NCBI RefSeq assembly: GCF_015999465.1
Contig: NZ_CP065534.1
Location: 930,001 to 994,000, forward strand
Source of the DNA: Lonsdalea populi
GTDB lineage: Bacteria > Pseudomonadota > Gammaproteobacteria > Enterobacterales > Enterobacteriaceae
Reading direction: 5' to 3'
DNA: 64,000 bases
Below are positions 48,513-60,192 of the stretch, piece after piece. The notes under the pieces were generated by a model. The model did no database searches, was not told where the DNA came from, and was given only the letters and a program-made list of their open reading frames with translations. Position 1 is the stretch's first letter; every line of letters starts with the position of its first letter. Made by a program: the position numbers and the translations under genes.

Positions 48513-48539
48513 GGAGCCGCCGGTTGGCGGTTCCTTTTT
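48513..48539 (+). terminator. Rho-independent terminator after tsf
   Basis: A 9-bp stem with one G:U pair (GGAGCCGCC 48513-48521 / GGCGGTTCC 48526-48534) is followed by TTTTT. It ends the rpsB-tsf operon. Confidence 0.88.
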
Positions 48540-48645
48540 ATCCAGCCAAAAGAGTTCATGACATCGGGTAGCTCGCTATTCTGCGAACCGGGTGTAGCAG
48601 TGTAACCATCCCCAATACGACGACAGCCTGTTAGGACAAAACACC

Positions 48646-49377
48646 ATGGCAACCAACGCAAAACCCGTATATCAACGTATCCTGCTCAAGCTCAGCGGCG
48701 AAGCCCTGCAAGGCGCGGACGGTTTCGGTATTGATGCTAGCATTCTGGATCGCATGGCTCAGGAAGTGAAAGAACTGGTTGAGCTGGGCATTCAGGTCGG
48801 TGTGGTTATCGGCGGCGGCAACCTGTTTCGCGGCGCTGGGCTCGCCAAGGCGGGAATGAACCGTGTTGTGGGCGACCATATGGGGATGCTGGCGACGGTA
48901 ATGAATGGTCTGGCGATGCGTGATGCCTTGCACCGCGCATACGTCAATGCCCGACTGATGTCGGCGATCCCGCTGAACGGCGTGTGCGATAACTATAGTT
49001 GGGCGGAGGCCATCAGCCTGCTGCGTAACAACCGCGTCGTCATTTTCTCCGCCGGCACCGGCAACCCGTTCTTCACCACTGACTCCGCGGCGTGTCTGCG
49101 CGGCATTGAGATCGAAGCCGACGTGGTATTAAAGGCGACTAAAGTCGATGGCGTTTACTCCGCCGACCCGGTAAAAGATCCTAACGCGACGTTGTACGAA
49201 ACGCTGGACTACCAGGATGTGCTGGAGCGTGAGCTGAAGGTCATGGATCTTGCCGCATTTACGCTGGCGCGAGACCACAATCTGCCGATCCGCGTGTTCA
49301 ACATGAACAAGCCTGGCGCATTGCGTCGTGTGGTGATGGGTGAAAAAGAAGGCACGTTGATCAGTAATAACGGCTAA
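48646..49377 (+). CDS. pyrH: UMP kinase PyrH
   Basis: PyrH phosphorylates UMP to UDP and is a hexamer controlled by GTP and UTP. The 243-residue protein (E. coli 241) has the amino-acid-kinase motifs [36 protein letters not shown] (UMP contact) and [13 protein letters not shown]. It stands alone between tsf and frr terminators, with a promoter expected in the 140-bp gap. Confidence 0.98.
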   Translation: MATNAKPVYQRILLKLSGEALQGADGFGIDASILDRMAQEVKELVELGIQVGVVIGGGNLFRGAGLAKAGMNRVVGDHMGMLATVMNGLAMRDALHRAYVNARLMSAIPLNGVCDNYSWAEAISLLRNNRVVIFSAGTGNPFFTTDSAACLRGIEIEADVVLKATKVDGVYSADPVKDPNATLYETLDYQDVLERELKVMDLAAFTLARDHNLPIRVFNMNKPGALRRVVMGEKEGTLISNNG

Positions 49378-49512
49378 CGTCAAAGTAGGGTAATATCCTG
49401 TTTCGGCGATACAAGATAGCGCTATCTCTGCCTGCTACGGCGGGCATAAATTATTCACCGGATTATGCTAAGGCGTGATCTGACAGGCAACCAGTTTTCA
49501 AGGGTTCACAAC

Positions 49513-50070
49513 GTGATTAATGAAATCAGAAAAGATGCTGATACTCGCATGGAAAAATGCGTAGAGGTTTTCAAAAACCAAATCAGCAAAGTCCGTACCG
49601 GACGGGCTTCTCCCAGCCTGCTGGACGGCATCCATGTAGAATATTACGGTAGCGCAACGCCGCTGCGTCAGGTCGCCAACGTCGTTGCGGAAGATGCCCG
49701 CACTTTGGCTGTGACGGTCTTCGATCGCTCTCTGAGCGCGGCCGTTGAAAAAGCGATCATGGCGTCCGATCTCGGTCTGAATCCGATGTCCGCCGGTACG
49801 GTCATTCGTGTACCGCTGCCTGCGTTGACCGAAGAACGCCGTAAAGATCTGATCAAAGTGGTTCGCGGCGAAGCCGAGCAGGGGCGCGTCTCCGTGCGTA
49901 ATGTGCGTCGCGATGCGAACGACAAGCTGAAGGCGCAGTTGAAGGATAAAACCATCAGCGAAGACGAAGAACGCCGCGCTCAGGATGAGATCCAAAAGCT
50001 GACCGACAGCTTTATTAAGAAAATCGACACCGCGCTGGCTGACAAAGAAAAAGAACTGATGGATTTCTAA
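49513..50070 (+). CDS. frr: Ribosome recycling factor
   Basis: RRF splits post-termination ribosomes with EF-G. A GTG at 49513 was chosen because it gives [10 protein letters not shown] and exactly 185 residues, as in E. coli, which also uses GTG. The visible blocks ([33 protein letters not shown]) are those of the three-helix tail of RRF. An in-frame ATG 16 codons upstream has no conservation. Confidence 0.97.
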   Translation: MINEIRKDADTRMEKCVEVFKNQISKVRTGRASPSLLDGIHVEYYGSATPLRQVANVVAEDARTLAVTVFDRSLSAAVEKAIMASDLGLNPMSAGTVIRVPLPALTEERRKDLIKVVRGEAEQGRVSVRNVRRDANDKLKAQLKDKTISEDEERRAQDEIQKLTDSFIKKIDTALADKEKELMDF

Positions 50071-50086
50071 ATCCATCGGTCAGGAT

Positions 50087-50141
50087 AGCGCCGCCAGTAG
50101 GTGAAGGTTTATCCCTTCCTCTCGCGGCGCTTTATTTTTTT
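50087..50141 (+). terminator. Rho-independent terminator after frr
   Basis: An 8-bp perfect stem (AGCGCCGC 50087-50094 / GCGGCGCT 50124-50131) with a long loop is followed by TTATTTTTTTA. Confidence 0.78.
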
Positions 50142-50270
50142 ATGCTTCCTTGATTCAGGTTTGGCGGTATCTATACCGGTTCAACCCACATTGCCGACAG
50201 CAATGGAAGAGTCGATTCCCGCCTGCTGCCACATCTGACCATCAATCGCTATATGTATTAGAGCATCCCT

Positions 50271-51464
50271 ATGAAGAAGCTGACAATTTTAGGTTCAACG
50301 GGTTCGATCGGCATGAGTACGCTGGCTGTGGTCAAGGCGAATCCGAACGACTTTTCGGTGAACGCGCTGGTGGCCGGACGAAATGTGCCGCGAATGGTGG
50401 AACAGTGTCTGGCGTTCCGCCCTGAATTTGCTGCGATGGCGGATGAAAACAGCGCGAGTGAATTGCGCCGACGGCTAAAAGAGCAGGGTTGTAAAACCGA
50501 GGTGCTGTGCGGCGAGCAGGGCGCCTGTGAGTTAGCCGGCCTTGACGGCGTCGACCAGGTTATGGCGGCCATCGTGGGGGCGGCGGGACTATTGCCGACG
50601 CTGGCGGGGATTCGCGCGGGCAAGCAGGTACTATTGGCGAATAAAGAGTCGCTCGTAACCTGCGGGCACCTGTTTATGCGTGAAGTCGCGGCTAACCGAG
50701 CCCAGCTCCTGCCTATCGACAGCGAACATAATGCCATTTTTCAGAGTTTACCTGAGCAAATTCAGCATCAGCTGGGTTACGCTGACCTGATGGATTACGG
50801 CGTTGAACAGATTGTCCTGACCGGTTCCGGTGGTCCTTTCCGTGATACCTCGTTGGCGGAACTGAAGGCGATGACGCCCGATCAGGCTTGCGCTCATCCC
50901 AACTGGTCGATGGGACGCAAGATTTCCGTGGATTCCGCGACCATGATGAACAAAGGTCTGGAATACATCGAAGCCCGCTGGCTGTTCAACGCGTCGGAAG
51001 CGCAGATGGAAGTGGTGATTCACCCTCAGTCGGTCATCCATTCCATGGTGCGTTATCGGGACGGCAGCGTATTGGCGCAGTTGGGATCTCCGGATATGCG
51101 GACGCCCATTGCGCACGCGATGGCTTATCCGGCACGCGTGGCCTCTGGGGCGCCGAAGCTGGACTTTTGCCAACTGGGCGCGTTGACGTTTTCGGCGCCG
51201 GATTATCAGCGATATCCTTGTCTGACGCTGGCGATAGAAGCCTGTAACCACGGGCAGGCGGCGACAACGGCGTTGAATGCAGCCAATGAGGTCGCCGTCG
51301 GGGCTTTTCTGCAGTCGGCTATCCGTTTTACGGACATCGCTCTGGTCAACCGACAGGTTCTGGAACAGTTGGCACTGCCGGAGCCCGCCAGCGTGGATGA
51401 TGTGCTTGCTATCGACCGCTGGGCAAGGATACAGGCACAACAGGAACTGCAGCGCCACCGCTGA
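50271..51464 (+). CDS. dxr: 1-deoxy-D-xylulose 5-phosphate reductoisomerase Dxr (IspC)
   Basis: Dxr makes methylerythritol 4-phosphate with NADPH, the committed step of isoprenoid synthesis. The 397-residue protein has the NADPH loop [17 protein letters not shown], the metal site [10 protein letters not shown], the flexible loop [21 protein letters not shown] split around residues 209-230, and [10 protein letters not shown]. It precedes uppS, which uses the isoprenoid product. Confidence 0.98.
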   Translation: MKKLTILGSTGSIGMSTLAVVKANPNDFSVNALVAGRNVPRMVEQCLAFRPEFAAMADENSASELRRRLKEQGCKTEVLCGEQGACELAGLDGVDQVMAAIVGAAGLLPTLAGIRAGKQVLLANKESLVTCGHLFMREVAANRAQLLPIDSEHNAIFQSLPEQIQHQLGYADLMDYGVEQIVLTGSGGPFRDTSLAELKAMTPDQACAHPNWSMGRKISVDSATMMNKGLEYIEARWLFNASEAQMEVVIHPQSVIHSMVRYRDGSVLAQLGSPDMRTPIAHAMAYPARVASGAPKLDFCQLGALTFSAPDYQRYPCLTLAIEACNHGQAATTALNAANEVAVGAFLQSAIRFTDIALVNRQVLEQLALPEPASVDDVLAIDRWARIQAQQELQRHR

Positions 51465-51653
51465 TCGGGCAAGGGTGTGCGTTTGTGGCACGTGTTTTGA
51501 AATGATATAGTCTGCGCCGCTAGGCGTAGGCTGTTTACGTGATAAGCCAATGGTAACGATAAGCTGTGCAAGTTCACGGCTTTTTTTGCGCTGCCAGGTC
51601 CGATGACTGAAAGAACCTATCGATATTCTTGCTTGAGGAAATCAGTACACGCT

Positions 51654-52415
51654 ATGCCCTCCAAAAATCAACAAGGCAGCCAAAGCCAGCAGCTATGCAG
51701 TCCTCGTCATGTGGCCATCATCATGGATGGTAACGGACGTTGGGCAAAGCAGCGGGGTAAACTACGCGTTTTTGGCCATCAGGCGGGAGTCAAATCCGTT
51801 CGCCGGGCAGTCAGTTTCGCCGCCCGTCACCAGTTGAATGCCCTAACGCTCTATGCGTTCAGTAGCGAGAATTGGAGTCGGCCGGCGCAAGAAGTGTCCG
51901 CGTTAATGCAGCTGTTTATGCGTGCGCTGGATAGCGAAGTCAAAAGCTTGCACAAACACAATGTTAAACTGCGCATTATTGGCGATATCAGTCGCTTTAG
52001 CTCACGTTTGCAGGAGCGTATTCGTTTCTCGGAGGAACTCACTGCGAATAATACCGGTCTGACCCTGAATATTGCTGCGAATTATGGCGGCCGTTGGGAT
52101 ATCATTCAGGGTGTCAGACAAATCGCCGAGCAGGTCCAGGAAGGTGCGCTGCGTCCCGATACCATCGATGAAGCCACCCTGTGCCAGTACACCTGCCTTA
52201 ACGAGCAGGCACCGGTTGATTTAGTAATAAGAACGGGCGGAGAACATCGCATCAGCAACTTTTTATTGTGGCAAATAGCCTATGCTGAATTGTATTTTAC
52301 CGATGTCCTCTGGCCCGATTTTGATGAAGAAGTCTTTGAAGGTGCGCTGAATGCTTTTGCTCAACGAGAGCGTCGCTTCGGAGGAGCCACACCTAACGAT
52401 GTCGTTGCATCCTAG
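51654..52415 (+). CDS. uppS: Undecaprenyl diphosphate synthase UppS (IspU)
   Basis: UppS makes the C55 lipid carrier for peptidoglycan, O-antigen and other envelope polymers. Motifs are [14 protein letters not shown] with the catalytic Asp, [23 protein letters not shown] and [16 protein letters not shown]. The ATG at 51654 gives 253 residues, the E. coli length; an in-frame ATG at 51603 would add 17. It is followed by cdsA after 9 bp. Confidence 0.97.
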   Translation: MPSKNQQGSQSQQLCSPRHVAIIMDGNGRWAKQRGKLRVFGHQAGVKSVRRAVSFAARHQLNALTLYAFSSENWSRPAQEVSALMQLFMRALDSEVKSLHKHNVKLRIIGDISRFSSRLQERIRFSEELTANNTGLTLNIAANYGGRWDIIQGVRQIAEQVQEGALRPDTIDEATLCQYTCLNEQAPVDLVIRTGGEHRISNFLLWQIAYAELYFTDVLWPDFDEEVFEGALNAFAQRERRFGGATPNDVVAS

Positions 52416-52424
52416 GGGGACCTT

Positions 52425-53282
52425 TTGCTGAAGTATCGCTTGATTACCGCTTTAATTCTTATTCCTGCCGTTATTGCCGCGCTCTTTTTTCTGCCGCTGC
52501 TGGGCTTTTCTTTGGTGACGTTGGCCGTTTGTATGCTGGCCGCCTGGGAATGGGGACAGTTGGCTGGATTCGTCTCGTACAGTCAACGGATCTGGCTGGC
52601 GCTGCTCTTTGGGCTATTGCTGGCCGTCATGTTGTTAACGATGCCCGCTTACCAACGCTCGGTGCACATGATGCAGGTCGCGGCGTCTCTGTGGTCCTCG
52701 GTCGCCTGGTGGTGCCTGGCGCTGGTGATGGTACTGTCCTATCCGGCTTCGGCCCTGGCCTGGCGCCATTCACGCATACTGCGGCTGGTCGCCGGTATGC
52801 TGACCATTATCCCGTTCTTTTGGGGAATGGTGGCGCTGCGCCAACTGGGCTACGAAGCCAACTCCTTCACCGGTGCGTGGTGGCTACTGTACGTCATGTT
52901 GCTCGTGTGGGGCGCCGACAGTGGCGCTTACGTTTTCGGCAAGCTCTTTGGCCGACACAAGCTGGCGCCGAAAATCTCTCCGGGAAAAACCTGGGAAGGT
53001 CTGATCGGCGGGCTGGCGAGCTCTGCGTTGATTTCCGTTGTTTTCAATTACTTTGTTCCGCTGACAAATTCGGGTCATATCCTGCTGATTTGCTCGATTG
53101 TCGCCGTGCTGGCTTCCGTATTGGGCGATTTGACCGAAAGCATGTTCAAACGCGAAGCGGGCGTTAAAGACAGTAGTCATCTTATTCCCGGTCACGGCGG
53201 GGTAATGGATCGCATTGATAGTCTTACGGCGGCGGTGCCTGTGTTTTCCTGCCTGATGCTATTACTGTTCAACGCTGTTTAG
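52425..53282 (+). CDS. cdsA: Phosphatidate cytidylyltransferase CdsA
   Basis: CdsA makes CDP-diacylglycerol, precursor of all phospholipids. The 285-residue protein (same as E. coli) has about eight membrane segments and the CdsA signature in GDLTESMFKREAGVKDSSHL and IPGHGGVMDRIDS near the C terminus. A TTG start is used: AGGGGG lies 6 bases upstream and LKYRLITALILIP matches E. coli. It lies between uppS and rseP with short gaps. Confidence 0.96.
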   Translation: MLKYRLITALILIPAVIAALFFLPLLGFSLVTLAVCMLAAWEWGQLAGFVSYSQRIWLALLFGLLLAVMLLTMPAYQRSVHMMQVAASLWSSVAWWCLALVMVLSYPASALAWRHSRILRLVAGMLTIIPFFWGMVALRQLGYEANSFTGAWWLLYVMLLVWGADSGAYVFGKLFGRHKLAPKISPGKTWEGLIGGLASSALISVVFNYFVPLTNSGHILLICSIVAVLASVLGDLTESMFKREAGVKDSSHLIPGHGGVMDRIDSLTAAVPVFSCLMLLLFNAV

Positions 53283-53303
53283 GGATACCGATAGAGCCTG
53301 TTT

Positions 53304-54659
53304 ATGATGAATATTCTCTGGAGTCTGGCCGCATTTATCGTCGCCCTTGGCGTGCTGATCACGGTTCATGAATTCGGCCACTTCTGGGTCGCCCGTCGGT
53401 GCGGCGTCCGGGTGGAGCGTTTTTCTATCGGCTTCGGAAAGGCGCTATGGCGACGTTGGGATCGCCAAGGCACCGAATATGTCATCGCACTTATCCCGCT
53501 GGGCGGCTATGTGAAAATGCTTGACGGCCGCGTGGTGGATGTTCCGCCTGAGTTGGTCAATCAGGCGTTTGACCGCAAGACCGTCTGGCAGCGCGCGGCC
53601 ATCGTCAGCGCCGGCCCCATGGCTAATTTCATCTTTGCCATTTTCGCCTATTGGCTGGTCTTTATTCTTGGCGTTCCAGGCGTCCGTCCGGTGGTTGGCG
53701 AAGTTTTGCCCGACTCGATTGCCGCCCAGGCGCAAATTTCGCCGGGGATGGAACTAAAGTCAATTGACGGTATCGAAACGCCTGATTGGGACAGCGTTCG
53801 TCTCGCTTTTATCAGCAAGATCGGCGACGCTGATATGACGATAGGCACCGCCCCGCTTGGGTCGTCGCTTATCGAACAGAAAAAACTGGATCTGCGCAGC
53901 TGGAGTTTCGAACCGGACAAGCAGGATCCGGCGGTTTCTCTGGGCATCGTGCCCCGTGGGCCGCAGGTTGAAGCGGTGTTGGCCGAAATACAGCCCCATT
54001 CAGCCGCTGAAAAAGCAGGTTTGCAAGCTGGGGACAGGATCGTTAAAGTCGATGGTCGACAGTTGTCTCGCTGGCAGCAATTTGTCATTGCCGTCCGCGA
54101 ACGGCCCGGTGAGCGCGTCGAGTTGTCGGTAGAGCGGGAAGGGGAAACCTTGTCAATCGTCCTGACCCCCGACAGCAAAATGCTAGGAAAAGACAGGGTT
54201 GAAGGGTTTGCCGGCGTTGTCCCGCGGGTGACGCCGCTGCCTGAAGAGTATAAAACCGTTCGCCAGTACGGACCGTTCAGCGCCGTTTACGAAGCCACTG
54301 ACAAAACGTGGCAGTTGATGAAGTTGACGGTCGGCATGATAGGCAAACTGATTGCTGGCGACGTTAAGCTGAATAGCCTGAGCGGGCCGATATCCATCGC
54401 TCAGGGTGCAGGAATGTCAGCTGATTATGGATTGATTTATTACCTGATGTTTTTGGCACTGATAAGCGTCAATTTGGGGATCATCAATCTGTTCCCGCTG
54501 CCGGTATTAGATGGTGGTCACCTGCTCTTTCTGGCGATAGAGAAGCTAAAAGGTGGACCGGTTTCCGAGCGTGTGCAGGACTTCAGTTATCGTATTGGCA
54601 CTGTGCTGCTGATGATGCTAATGGGACTCGCACTTTTCAATGATTTCTCGCGCCTTTAA
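53304..54659 (+). CDS. rseP: Site-2 intramembrane metalloprotease RseP
   Basis: RseP cuts RseA inside the membrane after DegS, releasing sigma-E, and also clears signal-peptide remnants. The 451-residue protein has the zinc motif HEFGH at residues 22-26, the second ligand in LPVLDGGH (Asp403), and two PDZ domains in the periplasmic loop (about 125-310) with [13 protein letters not shown]. It is in the classic cdsA-rseP-bamA run. Confidence 0.98.
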   Translation: MMNILWSLAAFIVALGVLITVHEFGHFWVARRCGVRVERFSIGFGKALWRRWDRQGTEYVIALIPLGGYVKMLDGRVVDVPPELVNQAFDRKTVWQRAAIVSAGPMANFIFAIFAYWLVFILGVPGVRPVVGEVLPDSIAAQAQISPGMELKSIDGIETPDWDSVRLAFISKIGDADMTIGTAPLGSSLIEQKKLDLRSWSFEPDKQDPAVSLGIVPRGPQVEAVLAEIQPHSAAEKAGLQAGDRIVKVDGRQLSRWQQFVIAVRERPGERVELSVEREGETLSIVLTPDSKMLGKDRVEGFAGVVPRVTPLPEEYKTVRQYGPFSAVYEATDKTWQLMKLTVGMIGKLIAGDVKLNSLSGPISIAQGAGMSADYGLIYYLMFLALISVNLGIINLFPLPVLDGGHLLFLAIEKLKGGPVSERVQDFSYRIGTVLLMMLMGLALFNDFSRL

Positions 54660-54694
54660 GGTGTGGATTAAGTTAGGAAAAACGCATAACAACG

Positions 54695-57121
54695 ATGGCG
54701 ATTAAAAAGTTGCTCATAGCGTCGCTACTGTTCAGTAGCGCCACCGTATACGGTGCAGACGGATTCGTAGTGAAAGACATTCATTTCGAGGGCCTGCAAC
54801 GGGTTGCCGTCGGTGCGGCATTGCTCAGCATGCCGGTCCGTGTCGGAGATAACGTCAGCGATGAAGACATCGGGAATATTATCCGTGCTTTATTTGCGAC
54901 CGGAAACTTCGAAGATGTTCGAGTTCTGCGAGATGGCGATACGCTGCTTGTTCAGGTGAAAGAACGTCCCACTATCGCCAGCATCACTTTTTCCGGCAAT
55001 AAGTCGGTGAAGGAAGACATGCTGAAAGAGAACCTGGAAGCATCCGGCGTTCGCGTGGGCGAAGCGCTTGACCGCACGATGATTTCCAACATCGAAAAAG
55101 GGTTGGAAGACTTTTACTACAGCGTCGGTAAATACAGTGCAACGGTGAAAGCCGTGGTCACGCCGCTGCCGCGTAATCGTGTCGATCTCAAGCTGGTGTT
55201 CACCGAGGGCGTTTCCGCCAAAATCCAACAGATCAACATCGTTGGCAACGAAGCGTTCAGCAGCGATGAGCTGATTTCACGCTTCCAGTTGCGCGACGAA
55301 GTGCCTTGGTGGAACGTCGTGGGCGACCGCAAATATCAGAAGCAGAAACTGTCAGGCGATCTCGAAACGCTGCGTAGCTTCTACCTCGATCGCGGCTACG
55401 CGCGCTTCACTATCGATTCCACTCAGGTGAGCCTGACGCCGGATAAAAAAGGCATCTATATCACCATCAACCTGACGGAAGGCGACCAGTACAAGCTTTC
55501 CGGCGTAGATGTCCGTGGCAATCTGGCCGGGCACTCCGCGGAAATCGAAGGGTTGACCAAAATCCAGCCGGGCGAGCTGTACAACGGCACGAAAGTGACC
55601 CGGATGGAAGAAAGCATCAAGAAACTGTTGGGTCGCTACGGTTACGCCTATCCGCGCGTCGTCACTCAGCCGGAAATCAACGATGCCGATAAGACGGTGC
55701 GCCTGAACATCAATGTGGATGCGGGCAACCGCTTCTCTGTTCGCCGCATTCGCTTTGAAGGCAACGACACCTCTAAAGACTCTGTGCTGCGTCGTGAGAT
55801 GCGCCAGATGGAGGGCGGCTGGCTCGGCAATGATTTGGTCGATCAGGGTAAAGAGCGTCTGAATCGACTCGGTTACTTCGAAAGCGTCGATACGGAAACG
55901 CAGCGCGTTCCCGGTACGCCGGACCAGGTCGACGTGGTTTATAAGGTGAAAGAACGTAACACCGGTAGCCTGAACTTCGGTATCGGTTTCGGGACCGAGA
56001 GCGGCGTGAGCTTCCAGGCCGGGGTCCAGCAGGACAACTGGCTGGGTACGGGGAACTCTGTCGGGATCACCGGAACGAAAAACGACTACCAGACCTATAT
56101 CGAACTGTCGATGACAGACCCTTACTTTACGGTGGACGGCGTCAGTCTGGGCGGCCGTATCTTCTATAACGACTTCAAGGCGTATGACGCCGACTTGTCC
56201 GACTACACCAACCGCAGCTATGGCGTGGGCACGACGCTGGGCTTCCCGATCAACGAGAACAACTCGTTGCGTCTGGGCCTCGACTACGTTCACAACGACC
56301 TGTCCGACATGGAGCCGCAGGTCGCGATGTGGCGCTACCTCTCTAAATCCGGCGTTGAACCGGGCGTCGTGACCGGCAGCTCCGACAGCGCGGACTTCTC
56401 GGCTGATGACTTCTTCCTGACGCAAGGGTGGACGTACAATAACCTCGACCGGGGTTATTTCCCGACGTCGGGTAGCCGCGTGACGCTGAACGGTAAGGTG
56501 ACGATTCCTGGTTCGGACAACGAGTACTACAAAGTCACTCTGGATTCGACCAGCTATCTGCCGCTGAGCGAAAATCGTAACTGGGTGCTGATGGGCCGCT
56601 CTCGTCTGGGTTATGGCGATGGGCTGGGCGGTAAGGAAATGCCGTTCTACGACAACTTCTACGCCGGTGGTTCGAGTTCAGTGCGTGGTTTCCAGTCTAA
56701 TACCATCGGTCCTAAAGCCGCCTACTACAAATGTAACGGAACAGAGTCTTCCTATACAGGTTGTCCGATCGACAAAGACAATCTCGATGATGCAGTGGGC
56801 GGTAACGCAGTCATGGTGCTGAGCGCCGAACTGATCGTGCCTACGCCGTTCATCAGCGAAAAATATGCTAACTCCGTGCGCACATCCTTGTTCGTCGATG
56901 GCGGCACGGCGTGGGATACCAATTGGGAAAACACGCCGGCGACGCTTGCCGCCGGCGTACCGGATTACAGCAAACCGGGTAACTTCCGCGTATCAAGTGG
57001 TATTGCGCTGCAGTGGATGTCTCCGCTGGGGCCGTTGGTCTTCTCCTATGCCCAGCCGATCAAAAAATACGATGGGGATAAATCGGAGCAGTTCCAGTTC
57101 AACATAGGAAAAACTTGGTAA
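54695..57121 (+). CDS. bamA: Outer membrane protein assembly factor BamA
   Basis: BamA is the core of the machine that inserts beta-barrel proteins, including the autotransporter at 2792. The 808-residue precursor has a signal peptide (cleavage after YGA near residue 21), five POTRA domains (about 22-425) and a 16-stranded barrel ending in IGKTW, whose aromatic last residue fits the barrel signal. The VRGF loop motif is at 663-666. A candidate exposed loop contains two cysteines ([12 protein letters not shown]), as in E. coli. Confidence 0.98.
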   Translation: MAIKKLLIASLLFSSATVYGADGFVVKDIHFEGLQRVAVGAALLSMPVRVGDNVSDEDIGNIIRALFATGNFEDVRVLRDGDTLLVQVKERPTIASITFSGNKSVKEDMLKENLEASGVRVGEALDRTMISNIEKGLEDFYYSVGKYSATVKAVVTPLPRNRVDLKLVFTEGVSAKIQQINIVGNEAFSSDELISRFQLRDEVPWWNVVGDRKYQKQKLSGDLETLRSFYLDRGYARFTIDSTQVSLTPDKKGIYITINLTEGDQYKLSGVDVRGNLAGHSAEIEGLTKIQPGELYNGTKVTRMEESIKKLLGRYGYAYPRVVTQPEINDADKTVRLNINVDAGNRFSVRRIRFEGNDTSKDSVLRREMRQMEGGWLGNDLVDQGKERLNRLGYFESVDTETQRVPGTPDQVDVVYKVKERNTGSLNFGIGFGTESGVSFQAGVQQDNWLGTGNSVGITGTKNDYQTYIELSMTDPYFTVDGVSLGGRIFYNDFKAYDADLSDYTNRSYGVGTTLGFPINENNSLRLGLDYVHNDLSDMEPQVAMWRYLSKSGVEPGVVTGSSDSADFSADDFFLTQGWTYNNLDRGYFPTSGSRVTLNGKVTIPGSDNEYYKVTLDSTSYLPLSENRNWVLMGRSRLGYGDGLGGKEMPFYDNFYAGGSSSVRGFQSNTIGPKAAYYKCNGTESSYTGCPIDKDNLDDAVGGNAVMVLSAELIVPTPFISEKYANSVRTSLFVDGGTAWDTNWENTPATLAAGVPDYSKPGNFRVSSGIALQWMSPLGPLVFSYAQPIKKYDGDKSEQFQFNIGKTW

Positions 57122-57157
57122 TCTGAGGCCAGCAGAACGTATGCAGGCAAGCCGCAC

Positions 57158-57212
57158 GGCAGGCAGCGTTGAGGACGCCGGCCTTTATGGAGCGTCACCG
57201 CGCTGCCTGTTG
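57158..57212. repeat. Large inverted repeat between bamA and skp
   Basis: A 9-bp outer stem (CAGGCAGCG 57160-57168 / CGCTGCCTG 57201-57209) encloses an inner stem (GACGC 57174-57178 / GCGTC 57192-57196). There is no U-tract, so it is more likely an mRNA-stabilising or processing hairpin than a terminator. The 142-bp gap otherwise holds only the skp ribosome-binding site. Confidence 0.6.
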
Positions 57213-57263
57213 CGCATATACGAGTGTGTTAAGACACAAATAGGTTAGCGTGAGGAGTTTATA

Positions 57264-57761
57264 GTGAAAAAGTGGTTGTGTGCCGCAGGTCTTGGCCTGG
57301 CATTAGCTGCATCAGCAGGCGTTCAGGCTGCTGATAAAATTGCAGTGGTAAACGTATCCAGCATCTTCCAGCAATTGCCGCAACGCGAAACCGTCGCCAA
57401 GCAGCTGGACAGTGAGTTCCGTGGCCGTGCGTCAGAGCTCCAGAATATGGAACGCGATCTGCAGCAGAAAATGCAGAAACTGCAGCGTGATGGCTCTACG
57501 ATGAAAGCCAGCGAACGCAGCAAGATGGAAAAAGACGTCATGGCACAGCGCGAACAGTTCTCTACCAAAGCGCAGGCATTTGATCAGGACAACCGTCGTC
57601 GCCAGATGGAAGAACGTAACAAAATCCTGAGCCGTATTCAGGATGCTGTGAAAAGTGTTGCCAACAAGCAGGGTTACGACATCGTCATCGATGCCAACGC
57701 TGTCGCCTACGCGGACAATGCGAAAGACATTACTGCCGACGTGCTGAAACAGGTTAAATAA
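57264..57761 (+). CDS. skp: Periplasmic chaperone Skp (OmpH)
   Basis: Skp is a trimeric jellyfish-shaped chaperone that carries unfolded outer-membrane proteins through the periplasm to BamA. The 165-residue precursor has a signal peptide (cleavage after VQAA near 23) and long helices forming the tentacles (about 55-130) rich in Gln, Lys and Arg. A GTG start with GAGGAG 6 bases upstream is used, as in E. coli. lpxD follows after 4 bp. Confidence 0.97.
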   Translation: MKKWLCAAGLGLALAASAGVQAADKIAVVNVSSIFQQLPQRETVAKQLDSEFRGRASELQNMERDLQQKMQKLQRDGSTMKASERSKMEKDVMAQREQFSTKAQAFDQDNRRRQMEERNKILSRIQDAVKSVANKQGYDIVIDANAVAYADNAKDITADVLKQVK

Positions 57762-57765
57762 TTCG

Positions 57766-58788
57766 ATGTTTTCAATTCGACTGGATGCTTTGGCACAACA
57801 GTTGGATGCACAGTTGCACGGTGATGGCGATATTGTCATCACCGCCGTCGCATCAATGCATTCTGCTCAGTCAGGTCAGATCACTTTCTTGTCTGACAGC
57901 CGTTATCGCGATCGCCTTGCGACCACTCAGGCTTCCGCCGTCGTAGTGACCGAAGCCGATTTGCCTTTCTGTCACACCGCCGCTCTGGTGGTGAAAAACC
58001 CTTATTTGACCTATGCGCGTATGGCGCAGGTGATGGATACGACGCCGGCGCCGGCCGAGCAGATCTCCCCTGCGGCGACGATTGCGTCGGACGCACGTTT
58101 GGGTAAAGGCGTCTCAATCGGGCCGAATGCGGTGATTGAGTCCGGCGTTGAGCTGGGCGACGGAGCCGTAATTGGCGCTAACTGTTTCATCGGCAAGAAT
58201 GCGCGCATCGGCGCGGGCAGCCGTTTGTGGGCCAATGTCACGATTTATCACAATGTCGTGCTGGGTGAACAGTGCCTGATTCAGTCTGGGGCGGTCATCG
58301 GCTCGGACGGTTTTGGTTATGCCAACGATCGCGGCAACTGGGTGAAGATCCCTCAGTTAGGTACGGTCATGATTGGCGATCGCGTTGAGATAGGTGCCAA
58401 TACGACGATCGACCGTGGCGCGTTGGATGACACGATCATCGGCAACGGCGTCATCATCGATAACCAATGCCAGATTGCACACAACGTGGTGATTGGCGAC
58501 AATACCGCCGTTGCCGGGGGCGTTATCATGGCGGGCAGTCTGACCATCGGACGTTACTGCATGATTGGCGGTGCCAGCGTGATAAATGGTCACATGGAAA
58601 TTTGCGACAAAGTTACGGTGACGGGAATGGGGATGGTTATGCGTCCTATCACCGAGCCTGGTGTATACTCCTCTGGCATACCACTGCAGCCGAATAAAGC
58701 ATGGCGTAAAACGGCGGCTTTGGTCATGAATATTGATGACATGAGCAAGCGATTGAAGGCCATAGAGCGAAAACTCGATAAAAGTTAA
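57766..58788 (+). CDS. lpxD: UDP-3-O-(3-hydroxymyristoyl)glucosamine N-acyltransferase LpxD
   Basis: LpxD adds the second hydroxyacyl chain in lipid A synthesis. The 340-residue protein has an N-terminal uridine-binding domain, a left-handed beta helix of hexapeptide repeats (about 100-290) and a C-terminal helix. The catalytic His is in [14 protein letters not shown]. It follows skp directly and is 150 bp before fabZ. Confidence 0.97.
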   Translation: MFSIRLDALAQQLDAQLHGDGDIVITAVASMHSAQSGQITFLSDSRYRDRLATTQASAVVVTEADLPFCHTAALVVKNPYLTYARMAQVMDTTPAPAEQISPAATIASDARLGKGVSIGPNAVIESGVELGDGAVIGANCFIGKNARIGAGSRLWANVTIYHNVVLGEQCLIQSGAVIGSDGFGYANDRGNWVKIPQLGTVMIGDRVEIGANTTIDRGALDDTIIGNGVIIDNQCQIAHNVVIGDNTAVAGGVIMAGSLTIGRYCMIGGASVINGHMEICDKVTVTGMGMVMRPITEPGVYSSGIPLQPNKAWRKTAALVMNIDDMSKRLKAIERKLDKS

Positions 58789-58938
58789 GTCCGTTGGCTT
58801 CAGTTCTACCGAGCTTTGCTGCAGGGAAGGGCAAAGCTGTTTTGCTTTGTTATTGGCAGACTGTGTGAGGCTCCCTCGATTGGGGAGCCGCAGCCTGCAT
58901 TGTTGATGACGTTTTTTTATTAAGACAGGAAGAGTATT

Positions 58939-59394
58939 TTGAATACTGACACCCATACTCTGCACATTGAAGAGATTCTGGAACTGTTGCCGCACCGCTA
59001 TCCGTTTTTGCTGGTAGACCGCGTACTGCATTTCGAGGAAGGCAAATTTTTACGTGCAGTGAAAAACATTTCCTTTAATGAACCTTTTTTCCAGGGGCAT
59101 TTCCCAGGTAAACCGATTTTCCCCGGCGTACTGATCCTGGAAGCCATGGCTCAGGCTACTGGTATTCTGGCGTTTAAAAGCGTCGGTAAACTCGAACCCG
59201 GCGAGCTGTACTACTTTGCCGCGATCGACAATGCGCGCTTCAAACGTCCTGTTGAGCCGGGCGATCAGATGGTACTGGAAGTGGAATTCATCAAAGAACG
59301 CCGTGGCGTCGCTCGTTTCAGAGGCGTTGCGAAAGTGGATGGTGAAATCGCTTGTGAAGCAGAGATGATGTGCGCTCGTCGTCGGGAGGCCTGA
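58939..59394 (+). CDS. fabZ: 3-hydroxyacyl-[acyl-carrier-protein] dehydratase FabZ
   Basis: FabZ dehydrates 3-hydroxyacyl-ACP in fatty-acid elongation and competes with LpxA for 3-hydroxymyristoyl-ACP. The 151-residue hot-dog protein has the catalytic His and Glu in [25 protein letters not shown] start at 58939 is used, as in E. coli; AGGAAGAG lies upstream. lpxA starts 4 bp after its stop. Confidence 0.96.
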   Translation: MNTDTHTLHIEEILELLPHRYPFLLVDRVLHFEEGKFLRAVKNISFNEPFFQGHFPGKPIFPGVLILEAMAQATGILAFKSVGKLEPGELYYFAAIDNARFKRPVEPGDQMVLEVEFIKERRGVARFRGVAKVDGEIACEAEMMCARRREA

Positions 59395-59398
59395 TAAC

Positions 59399-60187
59399 GT
59401 GATTGATCAAACCGCCTTTATTCATCCCAGTTCGATTGTTGAAGACGGAGCCGTCATCGGTGCCGGCGTACACATCGGCCCCTTCTGCTGGATCGGTTCT
59501 CAGGTTGAGATCGGTGCGGGAACGGTGCTGAAATCGCACGTCGTGGTTAACGGAGTCACCCGCATCGGAAACGATAACGAGATCTATCAGTTCGTTTCCA
59601 TCGGGGAAGTTAATCAGGACCTGAAATACGCTGGTGAGCCGACCCGCGTTGAGATAGGCGATCGCAACCGCATCCGCGAAAGCGTGACCATCCACCGGGG
59701 TACAGCGCAGGACGAGGGGTTGACTAAAGTCGGCAGCGATAACCTGCTGATGATCAATACGCATATCGCCCACGACTGTATCGTGGGAAATCACTGCATC
59801 CTGGCGAATAACGCGACGCTCGGCGGCCATGTCTCCGTCGATGATTATGCCATCATCGGCGGTATGACCGCTGTGCATCAGTTCTGCGTCATCGGTGCGC
59901 ACGTCATGGTAGGGGGATGCTCCGGCGTTGCCCAGGACGTGCCGCCGTATGTGATTGCTCAGGGGAACCACGCCACGCCGTTCGGCATCAATATCGAAGG
60001 GCTGAAGCGCAGGGGCTTTGATAAAGCGACGTTGCATGCAATACGCAACGCCTACAAGCTTATCTACCGTGGCGGTAAGACGCTGGATGAGGTCAAGCCG
60101 GAGATTGAAGCGCTGGCCGCGGACCACCCAGCGGTCCAGGCGTATCTGGACTTCTTCACCCGCTCTACGCGCGGCATTATTCGCTGA
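59399..60187 (+). CDS. lpxA: UDP-N-acetylglucosamine acyltransferase LpxA
   Basis: LpxA adds the first hydroxyacyl chain to UDP-GlcNAc, the first step of lipid A. The 262-residue protein has hexapeptide repeats and the catalytic His in GMTAVHQFC, with the nucleotide-binding segments [20 protein letters not shown] split around residues 79-100. A GTG start with GGGAGG upstream is used, as in E. coli. lpxB follows after 5 bp. Confidence 0.97.
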   Translation: MIDQTAFIHPSSIVEDGAVIGAGVHIGPFCWIGSQVEIGAGTVLKSHVVVNGVTRIGNDNEIYQFVSIGEVNQDLKYAGEPTRVEIGDRNRIRESVTIHRGTAQDEGLTKVGSDNLLMINTHIAHDCIVGNHCILANNATLGGHVSVDDYAIIGGMTAVHQFCVIGAHVMVGGCSGVAQDVPPYVIAQGNHATPFGINIEGLKRRGFDKATLHAIRNAYKLIYRGGKTLDEVKPEIEALAADHPAVQAYLDFFTRSTRGIIR

Positions 60188-60192
60188 CGCTT

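Noticed and set aside
51603..51653. Longer uppS start
   Set aside because: The shorter form equals the E. coli length and begins near the conserved domain; the extra 17 residues have no support.
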